Shown: positions 24,903-33,535, numbered from the stretch's first letter. The stretch is DNA of 64,000 nucleotides from Ktedonobacter sp. SOSP1-85 (GCF_016587415.1 NZ_BNJI01000001.1:3759501-3823500); one strand, 5' to 3'. The notes: generated by a model from the sequence alone, not told the origin. Numbers and translations: made by a program.

Positions 24903-25550
24903 ATGGCAGCTGAAGAATTAGAACTACAACATAGAACAATGGCAGAAGTGGACGACGAGAAGGTCTTCGAGCAGCGTAGTAAGCGCCGCCACATTATTAC
25001 CTTTAGTGTGGTGACCACGATTAGCGTGGCCCTGCTGGCCCTGCTGCTCACGCAATTATTGACGCCTGCCTCTGGGGCACAGAACGCGCCCTCCAGCACG
25101 TCTTCGACTGGCGAGATGCCCAGCCCTTTAATTGGAAAGGATGCCCCTAACTTCAAGCTTCCCTCGCTTAGCGATGGTAAAGAAGTGCAGCTCTCTGACT
25201 TTAAGGGCAAGCCTGTGATTCTCAATTTCTGGGCCTCGTGGTGCGAGCCGTGTCAGGCTGAGGCACCCCAGTTGAGCAAGACCTGGCAGCAGTTGCAGAG
25301 TAAAAATGTGGTCATGCTTGGCGTGGACTCTAATGAGCCATCTAGCGACGCGCATAACTTTTTGCAGAAGTATACTCTGGGCTATACCAATGTGCAGGAT
25401 ACGCTGAATGGCGATACAGGGGTCAGTTATGGCATTCGTGGCTATCCCGAGACCTTCTTTATCGACGCGAGTGGCAAGATCGTAGGGCGCTATGGGCCCC
25501 TGGACCAGAAGGGTTTGCAGCTCGAATTGAAGAAATTAGGTGTCGCCTAA
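24903..25550 (+). CDS. ResA/TlpA-like membrane-anchored thioredoxin (CcmG role)
   Basis: Redox protein that keeps apocytochrome c cysteines reduced for haem attachment. 215 aa. A charged N-terminal tail of ~35 residues, one anchor helix (FSVVTTISVALLALLLTQLL), a linker, then an AhpC/TlpA-type thioredoxin fold starting at GKDAPNFKLPSL, with active site WASWCEPCQAE and the cis-Pro loop GIRGYPETFF. It lies upstream of the ccm operon, which has no other CcmG candidate. The start codon could also be the ATG 13 codons later; the ribosome site is weak for both. Confidence 0.88.
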   Translation: MAAEELELQHRTMAEVDDEKVFEQRSKRRHIITFSVVTTISVALLALLLTQLLTPASGAQNAPSSTSSTGEMPSPLIGKDAPNFKLPSLSDGKEVQLSDFKGKPVILNFWASWCEPCQAEAPQLSKTWQQLQSKNVVMLGVDSNEPSSDAHNFLQKYTLGYTNVQDTLNGDTGVSYGIRGYPETFFIDASGKIVGRYGPLDQKGLQLELKKLGVA

Positions 25551-25581
25551 TTTCTTTAGTGAGAGCTGGGGTAACGCGGAA

Positions 25582-26037
25582 ATGATCTTACATCTAATCA
25601 TGCGCGCCGCGCATACAATCGCGGGTGCGGCCTGGGTTGGTGGCAGTATTATGTATCTGCTCGTGGTCATTCCCGCATTGCGCGCCGGTGGACCCTCTCC
25701 AGTGATTTCGGGCCAGGTCGCGGCCCTCTTCAAGCGGATGGTCAATATCTGCATGGGGGTCATGGTGCTGAGCGGCGTCTACCTGACGGTGGATCGCCTG
25801 ACGCAGACCACCCTGGGCTGGCCATATCTCGCGACCCTGATCACCAAGATTGTGCTCGTGCTTGCAATGCTGTTTGTGGCTATTTACCTGGGACAAAGCA
25901 ATATTCGCCGGCTGGCAAAAAGGACTTCGCGCCTCTCAAAGGTCGCGCCTCAAGTTATGCTAGCCCTGGGCATACTGGTATTTATTCTGGGGGCGCTGCT
26001 CAACATCCTGTTTGAAGCGGCCATCGCCCCTCATTAA
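25582..26037 (+). CDS. CopD-like integral membrane protein
   Basis: 151 aa with four membrane helices. The N terminus has the pattern LIMRAAHTIAGAAWVGGSIMYLLVV, with a conserved His and W as in CopD/DUF2269-type proteins that handle copper or haem. Later helices: ICMGVMVLSGVYLTV, ITKIVLVLAMLFVAIYLG, VMLALGILVFILGALLNI. The ATG chosen lies 31 nt after the thioredoxin stop; an upstream GTG would overlap that gene. The substrate is uncertain. Context (thioredoxin and ccm genes) fits a role in oxidase or cytochrome assembly. Confidence 0.65.
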   Translation: MILHLIMRAAHTIAGAAWVGGSIMYLLVVIPALRAGGPSPVISGQVAALFKRMVNICMGVMVLSGVYLTVDRLTQTTLGWPYLATLITKIVLVLAMLFVAIYLGQSNIRRLAKRTSRLSKVAPQVMLALGILVFILGALLNILFEAAIAPH

Positions 26038-26038
26038 A

Positions 26039-26203
26039 TGGTGGTTTCACCAAGTTGGTACGCGAAACAACGTGTAGGGTCCATGCTTGCATGGACTTAG
26101 ACGCAACCCTCCTGAAATGTCAGAGACTTGCGGACATGTCGCGGGGCGAGCGGGAGTCCGTGCAAACATGGACCCTACAGATTTTGTGAATCAACCACCA
26201 AAG
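26039..26203. repeat. Nested inverted-repeat element before ccmE (TGTAGGG type)
   Basis: Arms 26073-26097 and 26155-26179 match at 23 of 25 positions (TGTAGGGTCCATG, then a CTTGCATGGACT-like half). An outer pair, TGGTGGTT-TCAC (26039) and GTGA-ATCAACCACCA (to 26203), flanks it. The 57-bp centre has no gene. The TGTAGGG...GCTTGC form also appears at 39649 and, altered, at 29791. It resembles a small MITE-like or REP-like unit. It ends 11 nt before the ccmE start, touching the ribosome site. Confidence 0.6.
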
Positions 26204-26214
26204 GAGGACGGAAC

Positions 26215-26679
26215 GTGCCGCCTGCAATGACGATAGAGCAGCAAGAAGCAAAGATTACTCCAGAACAGCGCCGCAAAAAGCGTTTTCCACTGAGCTTTTT
26301 ACTGGTGGGACTGGCTATTCTGGGAGCAGTTGTGTACCTGGTCTACGCCAATACACAGACCAGCGCCGCCTATTATATGACGGTCTCGGAACTGAAATCC
26401 TGTACGAATTGTGCCTCACAGACCATACGTATCGCGGGCAATGTCCAGGCTGGCACAATCGTCAAGGATGATGTGCAAAACCATATCCAGTTCTCAATTG
26501 TAGACGGCAAGCAAACCTTGCGCGTCAACTACAGCGGAGTGGTGCCTGATATTTTTAAGCCAGGTGTACAGGTAGTGGTCGAGGGACGCTACACGGGCCA
26601 GGGACCCTTCGAGGCGCAGACCCTGCTGGCGAAGTGCCCCTCCAAGTTCCAGAACGCGACCCCTCCAGCCAGAAAGTAG
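26215..26679 (+). CDS. ccmE: Cytochrome c maturation protein CcmE, cysteine-type haem site
   Basis: Membrane-anchored haem chaperone of System I. The start is GTG 26215 with GGAGG 7 nt upstream; 154 aa. One helix (FLLVGLAILGAVVYLVY, ~28-44) then the OB-fold domain (residues ~55-150; RIAGNVQAGTIV, FKPGVQVVVEGRY). The haem-binding site is LLAKCPSKF: Cys141 stands where the usual covalent-haem His is, and Phe145 where Tyr is. Cys-type CcmE proteins are known from archaea and some sulfate reducers; those I know are CxxxY, this is CxxxF. An extra CxxC (C63, C66) sits in the first strand region. Confidence 0.92.
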   Translation: MPPAMTIEQQEAKITPEQRRKKRFPLSFLLVGLAILGAVVYLVYANTQTSAAYYMTVSELKSCTNCASQTIRIAGNVQAGTIVKDDVQNHIQFSIVDGKQTLRVNYSGVVPDIFKPGVQVVVEGRYTGQGPFEAQTLLAKCPSKFQNATPPARK

Positions 26680-26703
26680 GCCAGAAAGTAGGAATAGAGT
26701 AGA

Positions 26704-28746
26704 GTGTACTTTTCTGATATTGGTATTATTGCGCTAATGCTGGCGCTCGGCTTCGCCGTTTTCGCTATTGTCATAGCGGTGGTGGGAGCAGTACGAGAGC
26801 AGCCACAGGCAATCATAAGCGCCAAGAGGGCTGTCCTGGCGGTATCCGCCTTCCTCGTGCTGGCCTCGGCGATGCTGGTGGCATCGTTTTTGACGCATGA
26901 CTTTGGGGTAAAATATGTCGCCGAACAGTCAAGCCGCAGCATGCCCTGGTATTTTACCTCAGCCGCCTTCTATGGCGGGCAGGAAGGTTCACTGCTCTAC
27001 TGGGCACTAATGCTGGGCGTCTTCTCCGCGATCTTTGTCTTTACCTCGCGTCGCGCTCCCGCTAAGCTGGTACCCTATGTGCTGGCGACCTTGATGGTGG
27101 TTGAGGGCTTCTTTGTACTGGTGCTCGTCACTGTTTCTAATCCTTTTGTGCGTCTGCCCTATCCTCCACAGGATGGCACGGGCCTGAATCCGCTGCTGAT
27201 GGACCCTGGGATGCTGGTGCATCCACCAATGTTGCTGATGGGGTATATGAGCTTCTCGGTGCCCTTCGCCTTCGCGGTGGCAGCACTGCTTTCGGGCGAG
27301 GTAAATAGTGATTGGCTGCGCTCCATGCGTCGCTGGATGCTGGCCTCCTGGAGCATTCAGACGGCGGGTCTGCTCCTGGGGAGCTGGTGGGCCTACCATG
27401 TGCTGGGCTGGGGTGGCTACTGGGGCTGGGACCCGGTGGAGAACGCCGCGCTTCTGCCCTGGTTGACCTCGACAGCCTTTTTGCATTCGACAATGGTGCA
27501 GGAGCGCCGTGGCATGCTCAAAGTCTGGAATATGTTCCTGGTTATTGCCTCGTTCGCGCTCTCGATCTTTGGCACCTTTGAGGTACGAAGCGGCATTATT
27601 AGCTCGGTGCACTCGTTTGCCTATTCTGACATCGGTGTGTATTTCTTTGCCTTTCTGGCCGTCATTATCATCTTTTCGACCGCGCTCTTCTTCTTCCGCT
27701 TACCAAAACTCAAGCCGGACCAAGAGTTCGACTCGGTGGTCTCGCGCGAAGGTGTCTTCCTGCTGAATAACCTGATGTTGCTGGGTATCACCTTCGCCAC
27801 TCTGTGGGGCACCCTCTTCCCCCTGATCTCGGCGACTATTCGCAAGCAGACGATGACAGTAGGTGCGCCTTTCTATAATTCCGTGAATGGTCCGCTCTTC
27901 GCCGTGCTCATTCTGGCGATGGGGGTTGGGCCACTGCTGGCGTGGCGCCGTACCTCTCCTAATGCTCTCTGGCGTAACCTGAGTGTGCCTACGATACTGG
28001 CGGCGGCCTGCGCACTGGTACTGCCGCTCCTGGGTATCACGGATGTCCTGGCTAACATTGGCTTCTCGATCTGCGCCTTTACCGCCATGGCGATCTTGTA
28101 TGAACTCTGGCGTGGCGCTCGTGTGCGGCACGCGCATGGCGAGCCCTACTGGCAGGCCGTCTACATGCTCTTTAAGCGCTATCGCCAGCGCTATGGTGGC
28201 TATGTGGTCCACCTGGGTCTGGTCTTGCTGGCGGCGGGCGTCATTGGCTCTCACTTCTTCCAGGTGCAGAAGGATGTCACGCTTAAGAGCGGGCAGGAGA
28301 CCACAATTGGTGGCTACCTGTTTGTCTACAAGGGCAACTTGCAGAGCTATGGCGATGATCAGCAGAGTGTCGCGGCACTGATGCAGGTCTGGCGTAATGG
28401 GACGCTGGTGGACTCTATTCAGCCCGGGCGTACAATGTATAAGAACTTCGATAATCAGCCAGCCAGCCAGATTGCAATTACGACTCTGGGGGTGACCGAC
28501 CTCTATGTCTTCCTGGGTGATTGGAGTGGTCCCTCGCAGGCCACCATTCGTATCTTTATCAATCCCCTGGTGCCCCTGGTCTGGTATGGGGGCGTCATTA
28601 TGCTGCTAGGTGGTCTGCTCTGCTGGTGGCCGGATGGGCGCAAGCGAGCTGTATATGGTCGCCAGGGTGTAAAAAATAGACGTGTCGCGATCACGACGCC
28701 TGAAGAGGCAAGCAAGGTGGCTGTAGACAAGGGAGCCAGCGTATGA
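26704..28746 (+). CDS. ccmF: Cytochrome c haem lyase subunit CcmF
   Basis: Large membrane protein that transfers haem from CcmE to apocytochrome c. 680 aa, about 13-15 helices. The tryptophan-rich haem-handling loop is clear: GWGGYWGWDPVENAALLPW near residue 240. Conserved His-bearing loops are at MLVHPPMLLMGY (~175) and later. A periplasmic domain precedes the last helix (ATIRIFINPLVPLVWYGG). The start is GTG 26704. The stop overlaps the ccmH ATG by ATGA, indicating coupling. Confidence 0.96.
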   Translation: MYFSDIGIIALMLALGFAVFAIVIAVVGAVREQPQAIISAKRAVLAVSAFLVLASAMLVASFLTHDFGVKYVAEQSSRSMPWYFTSAAFYGGQEGSLLYWALMLGVFSAIFVFTSRRAPAKLVPYVLATLMVVEGFFVLVLVTVSNPFVRLPYPPQDGTGLNPLLMDPGMLVHPPMLLMGYMSFSVPFAFAVAALLSGEVNSDWLRSMRRWMLASWSIQTAGLLLGSWWAYHVLGWGGYWGWDPVENAALLPWLTSTAFLHSTMVQERRGMLKVWNMFLVIASFALSIFGTFEVRSGIISSVHSFAYSDIGVYFFAFLAVIIIFSTALFFFRLPKLKPDQEFDSVVSREGVFLLNNLMLLGITFATLWGTLFPLISATIRKQTMTVGAPFYNSVNGPLFAVLILAMGVGPLLAWRRTSPNALWRNLSVPTILAAACALVLPLLGITDVLANIGFSICAFTAMAILYELWRGARVRHAHGEPYWQAVYMLFKRYRQRYGGYVVHLGLVLLAAGVIGSHFFQVQKDVTLKSGQETTIGGYLFVYKGNLQSYGDDQQSVAALMQVWRNGTLVDSIQPGRTMYKNFDNQPASQIAITTLGVTDLYVFLGDWSGPSQATIRIFINPLVPLVWYGGVIMLLGGLLCWWPDGRKRAVYGRQGVKNRRVAITTPEEASKVAVDKGASV

Positions 28747-29360
28747 GACCTGGGAGACCTGTAAGAAAGCGCAGCATGCTCTACCTCTGCCTGGGCCTGG
28801 TCGCCTTTATGCTCGCCGCCTGGTCGTTCTTGTATATTAACGCGGAGCGCAATAAGACGCTGGACCAGCGTGTGCGGGAGGTCGCCAGCCAGATCAAGTG
28901 TCCTGTCTGCCAGGGCGAGCCGGTGTCGGATGCCCCTGCGGATATGGCGCGTCAGATGCGCGCAAAAATTCGCCAGCAGTTGCAAGAGGGCAAATCTGAG
29001 CAAGAGGTGTTTGATTACTTTCGCGAGCACTATGGGGATGATATCCTCCTGACGCCCCAGTCCCAGGGCTTCTCCCTGCTCGCCTGGCTAGTGCCTGTGT
29101 TATTGCTGCTTGGGGGATGTGTCCTGGTTTTTCTGACCCTACGCGATTGGCGCAGGCAGGCGCAAACACGGGGAGTGGCGCTCGCGCAACTCGAGGCCCA
29201 CTCGTTAGAGATCGTAGATGCACAAGAGCTGGAGACGTACCAGGCTTTACTCGAACAAGAGCTAGCCGAGGAAGACATCCTCTTTCGCCCCTCGCAGAAA
29301 GAGCAAACAGATGAAGCACAAGCGGCACAGGAAAAACACCAGAAGAAGGAGGAGCACTAA
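28743..29360 (+). CDS. ccmH: Cytochrome c maturation protein CcmH
   Basis: Thiol protein that presents reduced apocytochrome c to CcmF. 205 aa. N-terminal helix (LYLCLGLVAFMLAAWSFLYI), then the CcmH domain with IKCPVCQGEPVSD (the LRCxxC-type motif, residues ~56-60) and EVFDYFREHYGDDIL, a second helix (LLAWLVPVLLLLGGCVLVFL), and a charged tail with alternating E/K/Q. It overlaps ccmF by 4 bp and the next gene by one base (TAATG). Confidence 0.95.
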   Translation: MRPGRPVRKRSMLYLCLGLVAFMLAAWSFLYINAERNKTLDQRVREVASQIKCPVCQGEPVSDAPADMARQMRAKIRQQLQEGKSEQEVFDYFREHYGDDILLTPQSQGFSLLAWLVPVLLLLGGCVLVFLTLRDWRRQAQTRGVALAQLEAHSLEIVDAQELETYQALLEQELAEEDILFRPSQKEQTDEAQAAQEKHQKKEEH

Positions 29361-29746
29361 TGGCTATTGTAATCGCATTGATCCTGGGGTTACTGGCTCT
29401 GGCTTTTGTGCTCTACCCCCTCTTGCGCCGCTCAGAGGCAAAGAGTAGCGCCGATCAGGTTGCCCCTGCGCAGGTTGAACTGAGAGAGCAGGCGCGCGCC
29501 GTTACCACCGAGGGCCAGGAAACCGCGGCCAAGGTGGCTCTTCAGGAAGTTGAACTCGATTACCAGCTTGGGAATATCGACGAGCCAGATTATCGCAGCA
29601 TGCGCGAGCGTTACATGCGGCGCGCCCTTGTGGCCTTGAAGGCGCGCTATGACCAGGAGCAGGCCCTGGATGAGATGATTGAGGAACAGTTGCGCAGTAT
29701 GCGAGAGCAAAACGAGGAAGACAAAGACGATGCGAAGCAGTTATAA
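29360..29746 (+). CDS. CcmI-like small membrane protein
   Basis: 128 aa. One N-terminal helix (VIALILGLLALAFVLYPLL) then a charged, largely helical region with a short motif ELDYQLGNIDEPDYRSMRERY, as in the N-terminal part of CcmI/CycH-type proteins and in bacterial 'c-type cytochrome biogenesis' small proteins. The TPR half of classical CcmI is missing. It is translationally coupled to ccmH (TAATG). Confidence 0.65.
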   Translation: MAIVIALILGLLALAFVLYPLLRRSEAKSSADQVAPAQVELREQARAVTTEGQETAAKVALQEVELDYQLGNIDEPDYRSMRERYMRRALVALKARYDQEQALDEMIEEQLRSMREQNEEDKDDAKQL

Positions 29747-31193
29747 GCATTTGAGCAAGAAGGAGACACGCAAAATTCTCGTGCCATCATATGTAGGACG
29801 CGCTGCTAAAGCACGCGCCTACATATCAATGTACCGTATCTCCCGATATGTAGGCGCGTGCTTTAGCAGCGCCGCCCTTGCCTGCCTGCTGGCGCTGCTC
29901 ATGCTGGGAATTCTGGCCTGGTCTCCTGCTCGGGCGCATACACGAACAGCCGGGATAGCGCATGGCGGCACGGGTCATATCTATGGACGACTGCTGGATG
30001 GTTCGAAGAATAATAGCCCCCTGGCGGGGCAGACTGTCACCTTGCAGGTGGCGCAGGGCAATAACTCGAAGGATGCACAGACAACCATTACCGATGCGGG
30101 CGGAAATTATAGTTTTTCTAGCCTCTCGAATGACAAGACTCTGACCTACGCAGTGTATATCCGTTATCAGAATGCGAACTACTCTTCGGACTCGCTCTCC
30201 CTGGTCAACCAGCCGGAACAGAAGGTAGATCTGACGGTCTATGACGCGACCACGGATAGCTCAAAAATGGCCGTTATCGAATCGACCCTGCTGGTGAAGC
30301 AGGTGGATAGTCAGCGACATGTCTTGAACGTCTCAGCGATCTTTGCCTTTAAGAACCTGGATGGGCGAGCCTTTGTGGGCTCACTGGACGCCACCCAGGG
30401 CCGACCCAAGGCGCTCTTCTTCCCGCTACCAGCCGGTGCGCGTGCCATCTCGCTCCAGAAGGGGCTGATTGGCTATCGCGCTATTCAGGCTGGCAATGGC
30501 TTCGCGACGGACGCCATGGTGCCTCCAGGCGATAGCGAGTTCTCCTATGGCTTCGAGGTCCCCTACACTGGTACGAGCTTTAACTACGACTATAAGGCCA
30601 TCTATCCCACGCTCGGTGTGTCCCTGCTGGTGCCGACGCAATACCATGTCTCCAGCCCGGATATAACGCCCAAGGGCGTGGTCAATAATGCCGACCGCCC
30701 TTATAACCTCTACACCGCGGCCAACCTGCCACCAGAGCGCCAGGTCGTCATGAAGATCGAGGGACTTCCCCAGGCGCCGGAGAGCGTGACTGGTACCGGC
30801 ACAGGGACATCTTCAGGCTTAAATTCAATCTGGGTAATCGTTTTGATTATCGTCCTGGTGGGCCTGGTGATTCTGCTTTGGAATATAGTGCGTATTGTGC
30901 GCGTAAAAATGGGCCTGGAACCAGAGGAAGGGAAGCGAGACAAGGCTAGAGGCCGAGGAAGCAAACATACTACGGCTGAAAAGAAAGCTACCAGTAGGGC
31001 GCAGCATGAAGACGAAGGGGAGCATAGTAGTTCCCAGGAGAAGCGACGCAAAGCCTTAATGAGAGAGCTATTAGAACTGGACAAAGAGTACGAGGCTGGT
31101 AAGATCAGTAAGAGCACCTACCAGGAGAAGCGCAATAAGACCAAGGCGTTGCTGCGTACGATCATGCGAGAGCAGGAGGCGATGCGCCGATGA
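29730..31193 (+). CDS. Secreted CnaB-like domain protein anchored by a helix, in the ccm operon
   Basis: 487 aa from ATG 29730, which overlaps the previous gene by 17 bp and has GAGGAAG upstream. The signal peptide is long: ~45 residues, then LACLLALLMLGILAWSPARAH. Residues ~70-170 form a carboxypeptidase-regulatory/CnaB-type beta domain (GHIYGRLLDG ... GGNYSFSSL), followed by a second beta-rich domain. A C-terminal helix (SIWVIVLIIVLVGLVILLW) precedes a cytoplasmic basic region and a short helix-pair like SHOCT (LMRELLELDKEYEAGKISKS). Not a known ccm component. A 27-bp perfect inverted repeat lies in the signal-peptide N region. Confidence 0.7.
   Translation: MRSSYKHLSKKETRKILVPSYVGRAAKARAYISMYRISRYVGACFSSAALACLLALLMLGILAWSPARAHTRTAGIAHGGTGHIYGRLLDGSKNNSPLAGQTVTLQVAQGNNSKDAQTTITDAGGNYSFSSLSNDKTLTYAVYIRYQNANYSSDSLSLVNQPEQKVDLTVYDATTDSSKMAVIESTLLVKQVDSQRHVLNVSAIFAFKNLDGRAFVGSLDATQGRPKALFFPLPAGARAISLQKGLIGYRAIQAGNGFATDAMVPPGDSEFSYGFEVPYTGTSFNYDYKAIYPTLGVSLLVPTQYHVSSPDITPKGVVNNADRPYNLYTAANLPPERQVVMKIEGLPQAPESVTGTGTGTSSGLNSIWVIVLIIVLVGLVILLWNIVRIVRVKMGLEPEEGKRDKARGRGSKHTTAEKKATSRAQHEDEGEHSSSQEKRRKALMRELLELDKEYEAGKISKSTYQEKRNKTKALLRTIMREQEAMRR
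29800..29872. repeat. 27-bp perfect inverted repeat inside a signal-peptide coding region
   Basis: Arms 29800-29826 and 29846-29872 pair perfectly; spacer 19 nt. The left half is itself nearly palindromic (ATATGTAGG-CGCG ... CGCGCCTACATAT). The element keeps the reading frame of the CnaB protein and encodes part of its N-terminal region. It resembles the TGTAGG repeat type seen at 26073 and 39649. Confidence 0.75.
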
Positions 31194-31903
31194 ACTCCGC
31201 CATAGTCGCGGTCGAGGTCGAGGGGTTGAAGAAGAGCTATGGACTCAAGCCGATTTTGCGTGGCATCAACCTGCGCGTCCAGGCGGGGGAACGCCTGGCG
31301 CTGCTGGGTGCCAATGGTGCGGGCAAGACCACACTTATGCGTGTTCTGGCCTGCCTGGCGAAGCCAGGTGCGGGCACGGTACGGCTCTGTGGCTGGAACG
31401 CTGAAAGCGATGCTCAGGAGGTACGGCACTTAGTGGGCCTGGTTGCGCACCAGCCCTACCTCTATGAAGACCTGACCGCTCAGGAGAACCTGGAGTTCTT
31501 CGCGCGTATGTACAGTGTCTCCCAGGGGAGGGCACGGGCGCAGGTGTTGTTGGAACGGGTGGGCCTGGCGAAGCGAGCGAGCGAGCGGGTACGAACCTTC
31601 TCACGCGGCCAGTTGCAGCGCCTGGCCTGGGCACGCGCCCTGCTACATCAACCAGATATTCTCCTGCTGGACGAGCCTGATACCGGCCTGGATCAGCAGG
31701 GGCATGCCTTGATCGACGAACTCATGGCTGAGCATAGCGCGCGTGGTGGCAGCACCGTGTTTATCACGCACCAGCTTGAACGCGCGCTAGCGCTCAGCGA
31801 TCAGCTTGCCTTCCTGGTCAATGGGCGTATTGTACGCAATTGTGCTAGCAGTGAGTTGAGCGTAGAAGCCTTGCAGCAGGTGTATCGGGAAGTGGTGCGC
31901 TAG
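31190..31903 (+). CDS. ccmA: Haem/cytochrome maturation ABC ATPase CcmA
   Basis: ATPase of the CcmABCD complex that releases holo-CcmE. 237 aa. Walker A GANGAGKTTLMRVL (~residue 43), Q-loop VAHQPYLYEDLT, signature FSRGQLQRLAWARALL (SRGQ in place of SGGQ), Walker B ILLLDEPDTGLD and a switch His in FITHQ. ATGA overlap with the upstream CnaB protein gene. Confidence 0.93.
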   Translation: MNSAIVAVEVEGLKKSYGLKPILRGINLRVQAGERLALLGANGAGKTTLMRVLACLAKPGAGTVRLCGWNAESDAQEVRHLVGLVAHQPYLYEDLTAQENLEFFARMYSVSQGRARAQVLLERVGLAKRASERVRTFSRGQLQRLAWARALLHQPDILLLDEPDTGLDQQGHALIDELMAEHSARGGSTVFITHQLERALALSDQLAFLVNGRIVRNCASSELSVEALQQVYREVVR

Positions 31904-31905
31904 TT

Positions 31906-32595
31906 ATGCTGAGCGAAATCAAAGCCTTCTGGCTACAAGTTAGTGCTATTCTCTGGAAAGATATTCGCAGCGAGCTGCGCAGCAAACAGACGTGGCTCAG
32001 TATGGGACTCTTTGCCCTGTTGGTCCTGGTCATCTTTAACTTTACTTTTGACCTGCGGGTCGAGAACAAAGCGGCGGTAGCCCCAGGTGTGCTCTGGGTC
32101 TCCTTTATTTTCGCCAGTCTTCTTGGACTGGAGCGCACGATGAGTTCGGAGCGTGAGCAAGGTTCCCTGGATCGCCTGCTACTCTGCCCGGTTGATCGGA
32201 AGGCGATCTACCTTGCCAAATTCCTGGGAAATTTGCTATTTATCGGTGTAGTAGAAATTGTGGCTCTCCCCATCTACCTGGCTCTGTTTAACTTACACTT
32301 AGCCGGTGGAGGGCCGATAGTACTAATAGTGATCGTTTTGCTTGGTACAATTGGCATTGCCAGTGTGGGGACGCTCTTCTCCGCCATTGCCTCCTCGGGA
32401 CGAGGGCGCGAGATGCTGTTACCGATCCTGGTGTTTCCTTTGATTGTGCCAGTAGTAATAGGGGCCATTCGTTTAACCGAGAATCTACTGATGCCACAGG
32501 TAAACGAGCCGCCCTGGCTGGGCTTGATTATTGTGTTTGATGTGATCTTTCTGGGCGTGTCAATGCTCGCGTTCCAGTTTGTAATCGAGGAATAA
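31906..32595 (+). CDS. ccmB: Cytochrome c maturation permease CcmB
   Basis: Six-helix membrane partner of CcmA. 229 aa. N-terminal WKDIRSELRSKQTW before the first helix, then a cytoplasmic GSLDRLLLCPVDRKAIYLAKFLGN motif typical of the family, and a helix-rich remainder. Starts 3 bp after ccmA. Confidence 0.93.
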   Translation: MLSEIKAFWLQVSAILWKDIRSELRSKQTWLSMGLFALLVLVIFNFTFDLRVENKAAVAPGVLWVSFIFASLLGLERTMSSEREQGSLDRLLLCPVDRKAIYLAKFLGNLLFIGVVEIVALPIYLALFNLHLAGGGPIVLIVIVLLGTIGIASVGTLFSAIASSGRGREMLLPILVFPLIVPVVIGAIRLTENLLMPQVNEPPWLGLIIVFDVIFLGVSMLAFQFVIEE

Positions 32596-32599
32596 TACT

Positions 32600-33346
32600 A
32601 TGGCTATTGCAAAGCGTGAGGCGGATGCGGCGCGTGCAAAGAAGATTGAGGAATTGCGTGGCCGAAAGCGCGGGCTAGCGGGCGTCGACTATATCATAGG
32701 CGGCCTATCGCTTATCGGGTTAGCTCTCTCCTCCTGGATGATCTTCTTCTATGCGCCTGAAGACGCGCTCCAACTGGACCCGCAGCGCATCTTCTACCTG
32801 CATGTGGCCTGTGCCTGGCTGGGGATGCTGGCCTTTATCCTGCTTGCCGTTGCCAGTGTCGTCTGCCTGGTGCGCAAGGACGAGCGCTGGGATTGGATCG
32901 CGCGCGCCAACGCTGAGGTCGGCACCATTTTTATCAGCATCGCGCTGATTACCGGCTCGGTCTGGGGGCGCCCCATCTGGGGGACCTGGTGGGTCTGGGA
33001 TGCCAGGTTGACGGCGACGCTCATCCTCTGGTTTATGTATGTGGGCTACCTGATGTTGCGTAACTATATGGGGCGCACACTTGATAGCATGCGTGTAGGC
33101 GCGGTCATGGCGCTCGTAGGTGCCGTGGATGTGCCAATCATCTATCTCTCAGTCAACTGGTGGCGTGGTCAGCATCCAACGCAGCAGATTGGGAATACCG
33201 ATGCGGGCCTGCCCCCTGAGGCGCTGGCGACGATGTTTGTTACCCTGATCGCGTTTACCTTCTTGTTTATCTTCCTGGTACGCCAGGTTTATCACCTACA
33301 GCGAGCGCAGAGTATTGCGCAACGCTTGCGAGCCATCGTCTCATAA
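32600..33346 (+). CDS. ccmC: Cytochrome c maturation haem handler CcmC
   Basis: Membrane protein that loads haem onto CcmE. 248 aa, six helices. The tryptophan-rich motif WGTWWVWDARLTATLILWF (~residue 133) and the two flanking His positions (FYLHVACAWLG near 72; GQHPTQQ near 192) are present. A cytoplasmic basic lead of ~28 residues (KREADAARAKKIEELRGRK) precedes the first helix. It follows ccmB by 4 bp. Confidence 0.95.
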   Translation: MAIAKREADAARAKKIEELRGRKRGLAGVDYIIGGLSLIGLALSSWMIFFYAPEDALQLDPQRIFYLHVACAWLGMLAFILLAVASVVCLVRKDERWDWIARANAEVGTIFISIALITGSVWGRPIWGTWWVWDARLTATLILWFMYVGYLMLRNYMGRTLDSMRVGAVMALVGAVDVPIIYLSVNWWRGQHPTQQIGNTDAGLPPEALATMFVTLIAFTFLFIFLVRQVYHLQRAQSIAQRLRAIVS

Positions 33347-33362
33347 AGGGAGAGGAGCGGAT

Positions 33363-33533
33363 ATGTCGGGATTTACCTATCTCGCGATTGCCTATATTGC
33401 CGCCATCGTGATTCTGTTTATCTATCTGACGGTCATTGCCCTGCGTATGCGCGGGGTTCAGGCCGAGCTGGCCGTTGTTGAAGAACTGGTTCGCGAGCAG
33501 CAAGAGCGCGAAGAAAAAGAGGCAGGAAACTAA
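33363..33533 (+). CDS. ccmD: CcmD-type small membrane protein
   Basis: 56 aa from ATG 33363, preceded by GGGAGAGGAGC; the frame is open further upstream but the ribosome site fixes the start. One helix (FTYLAIAYIAAIVILFIYLTVIAL) and a charged helical tail (EELVREQQEREEKEAGN). The size and the place after ccmC fit CcmD, which helps CcmABC let go of CcmE. Sequence conservation in this family is low. Confidence 0.75.
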   Translation: MSGFTYLAIAYIAAIVILFIYLTVIALRMRGVQAELAVVEELVREQQEREEKEAGN

Positions 33534-33535
33534 AG

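Noticed and set aside
27007..28254. Minus-strand frames opposite ccmF
   Set aside because: Shadows of a conserved membrane protein gene; extreme H/Q/R composition.
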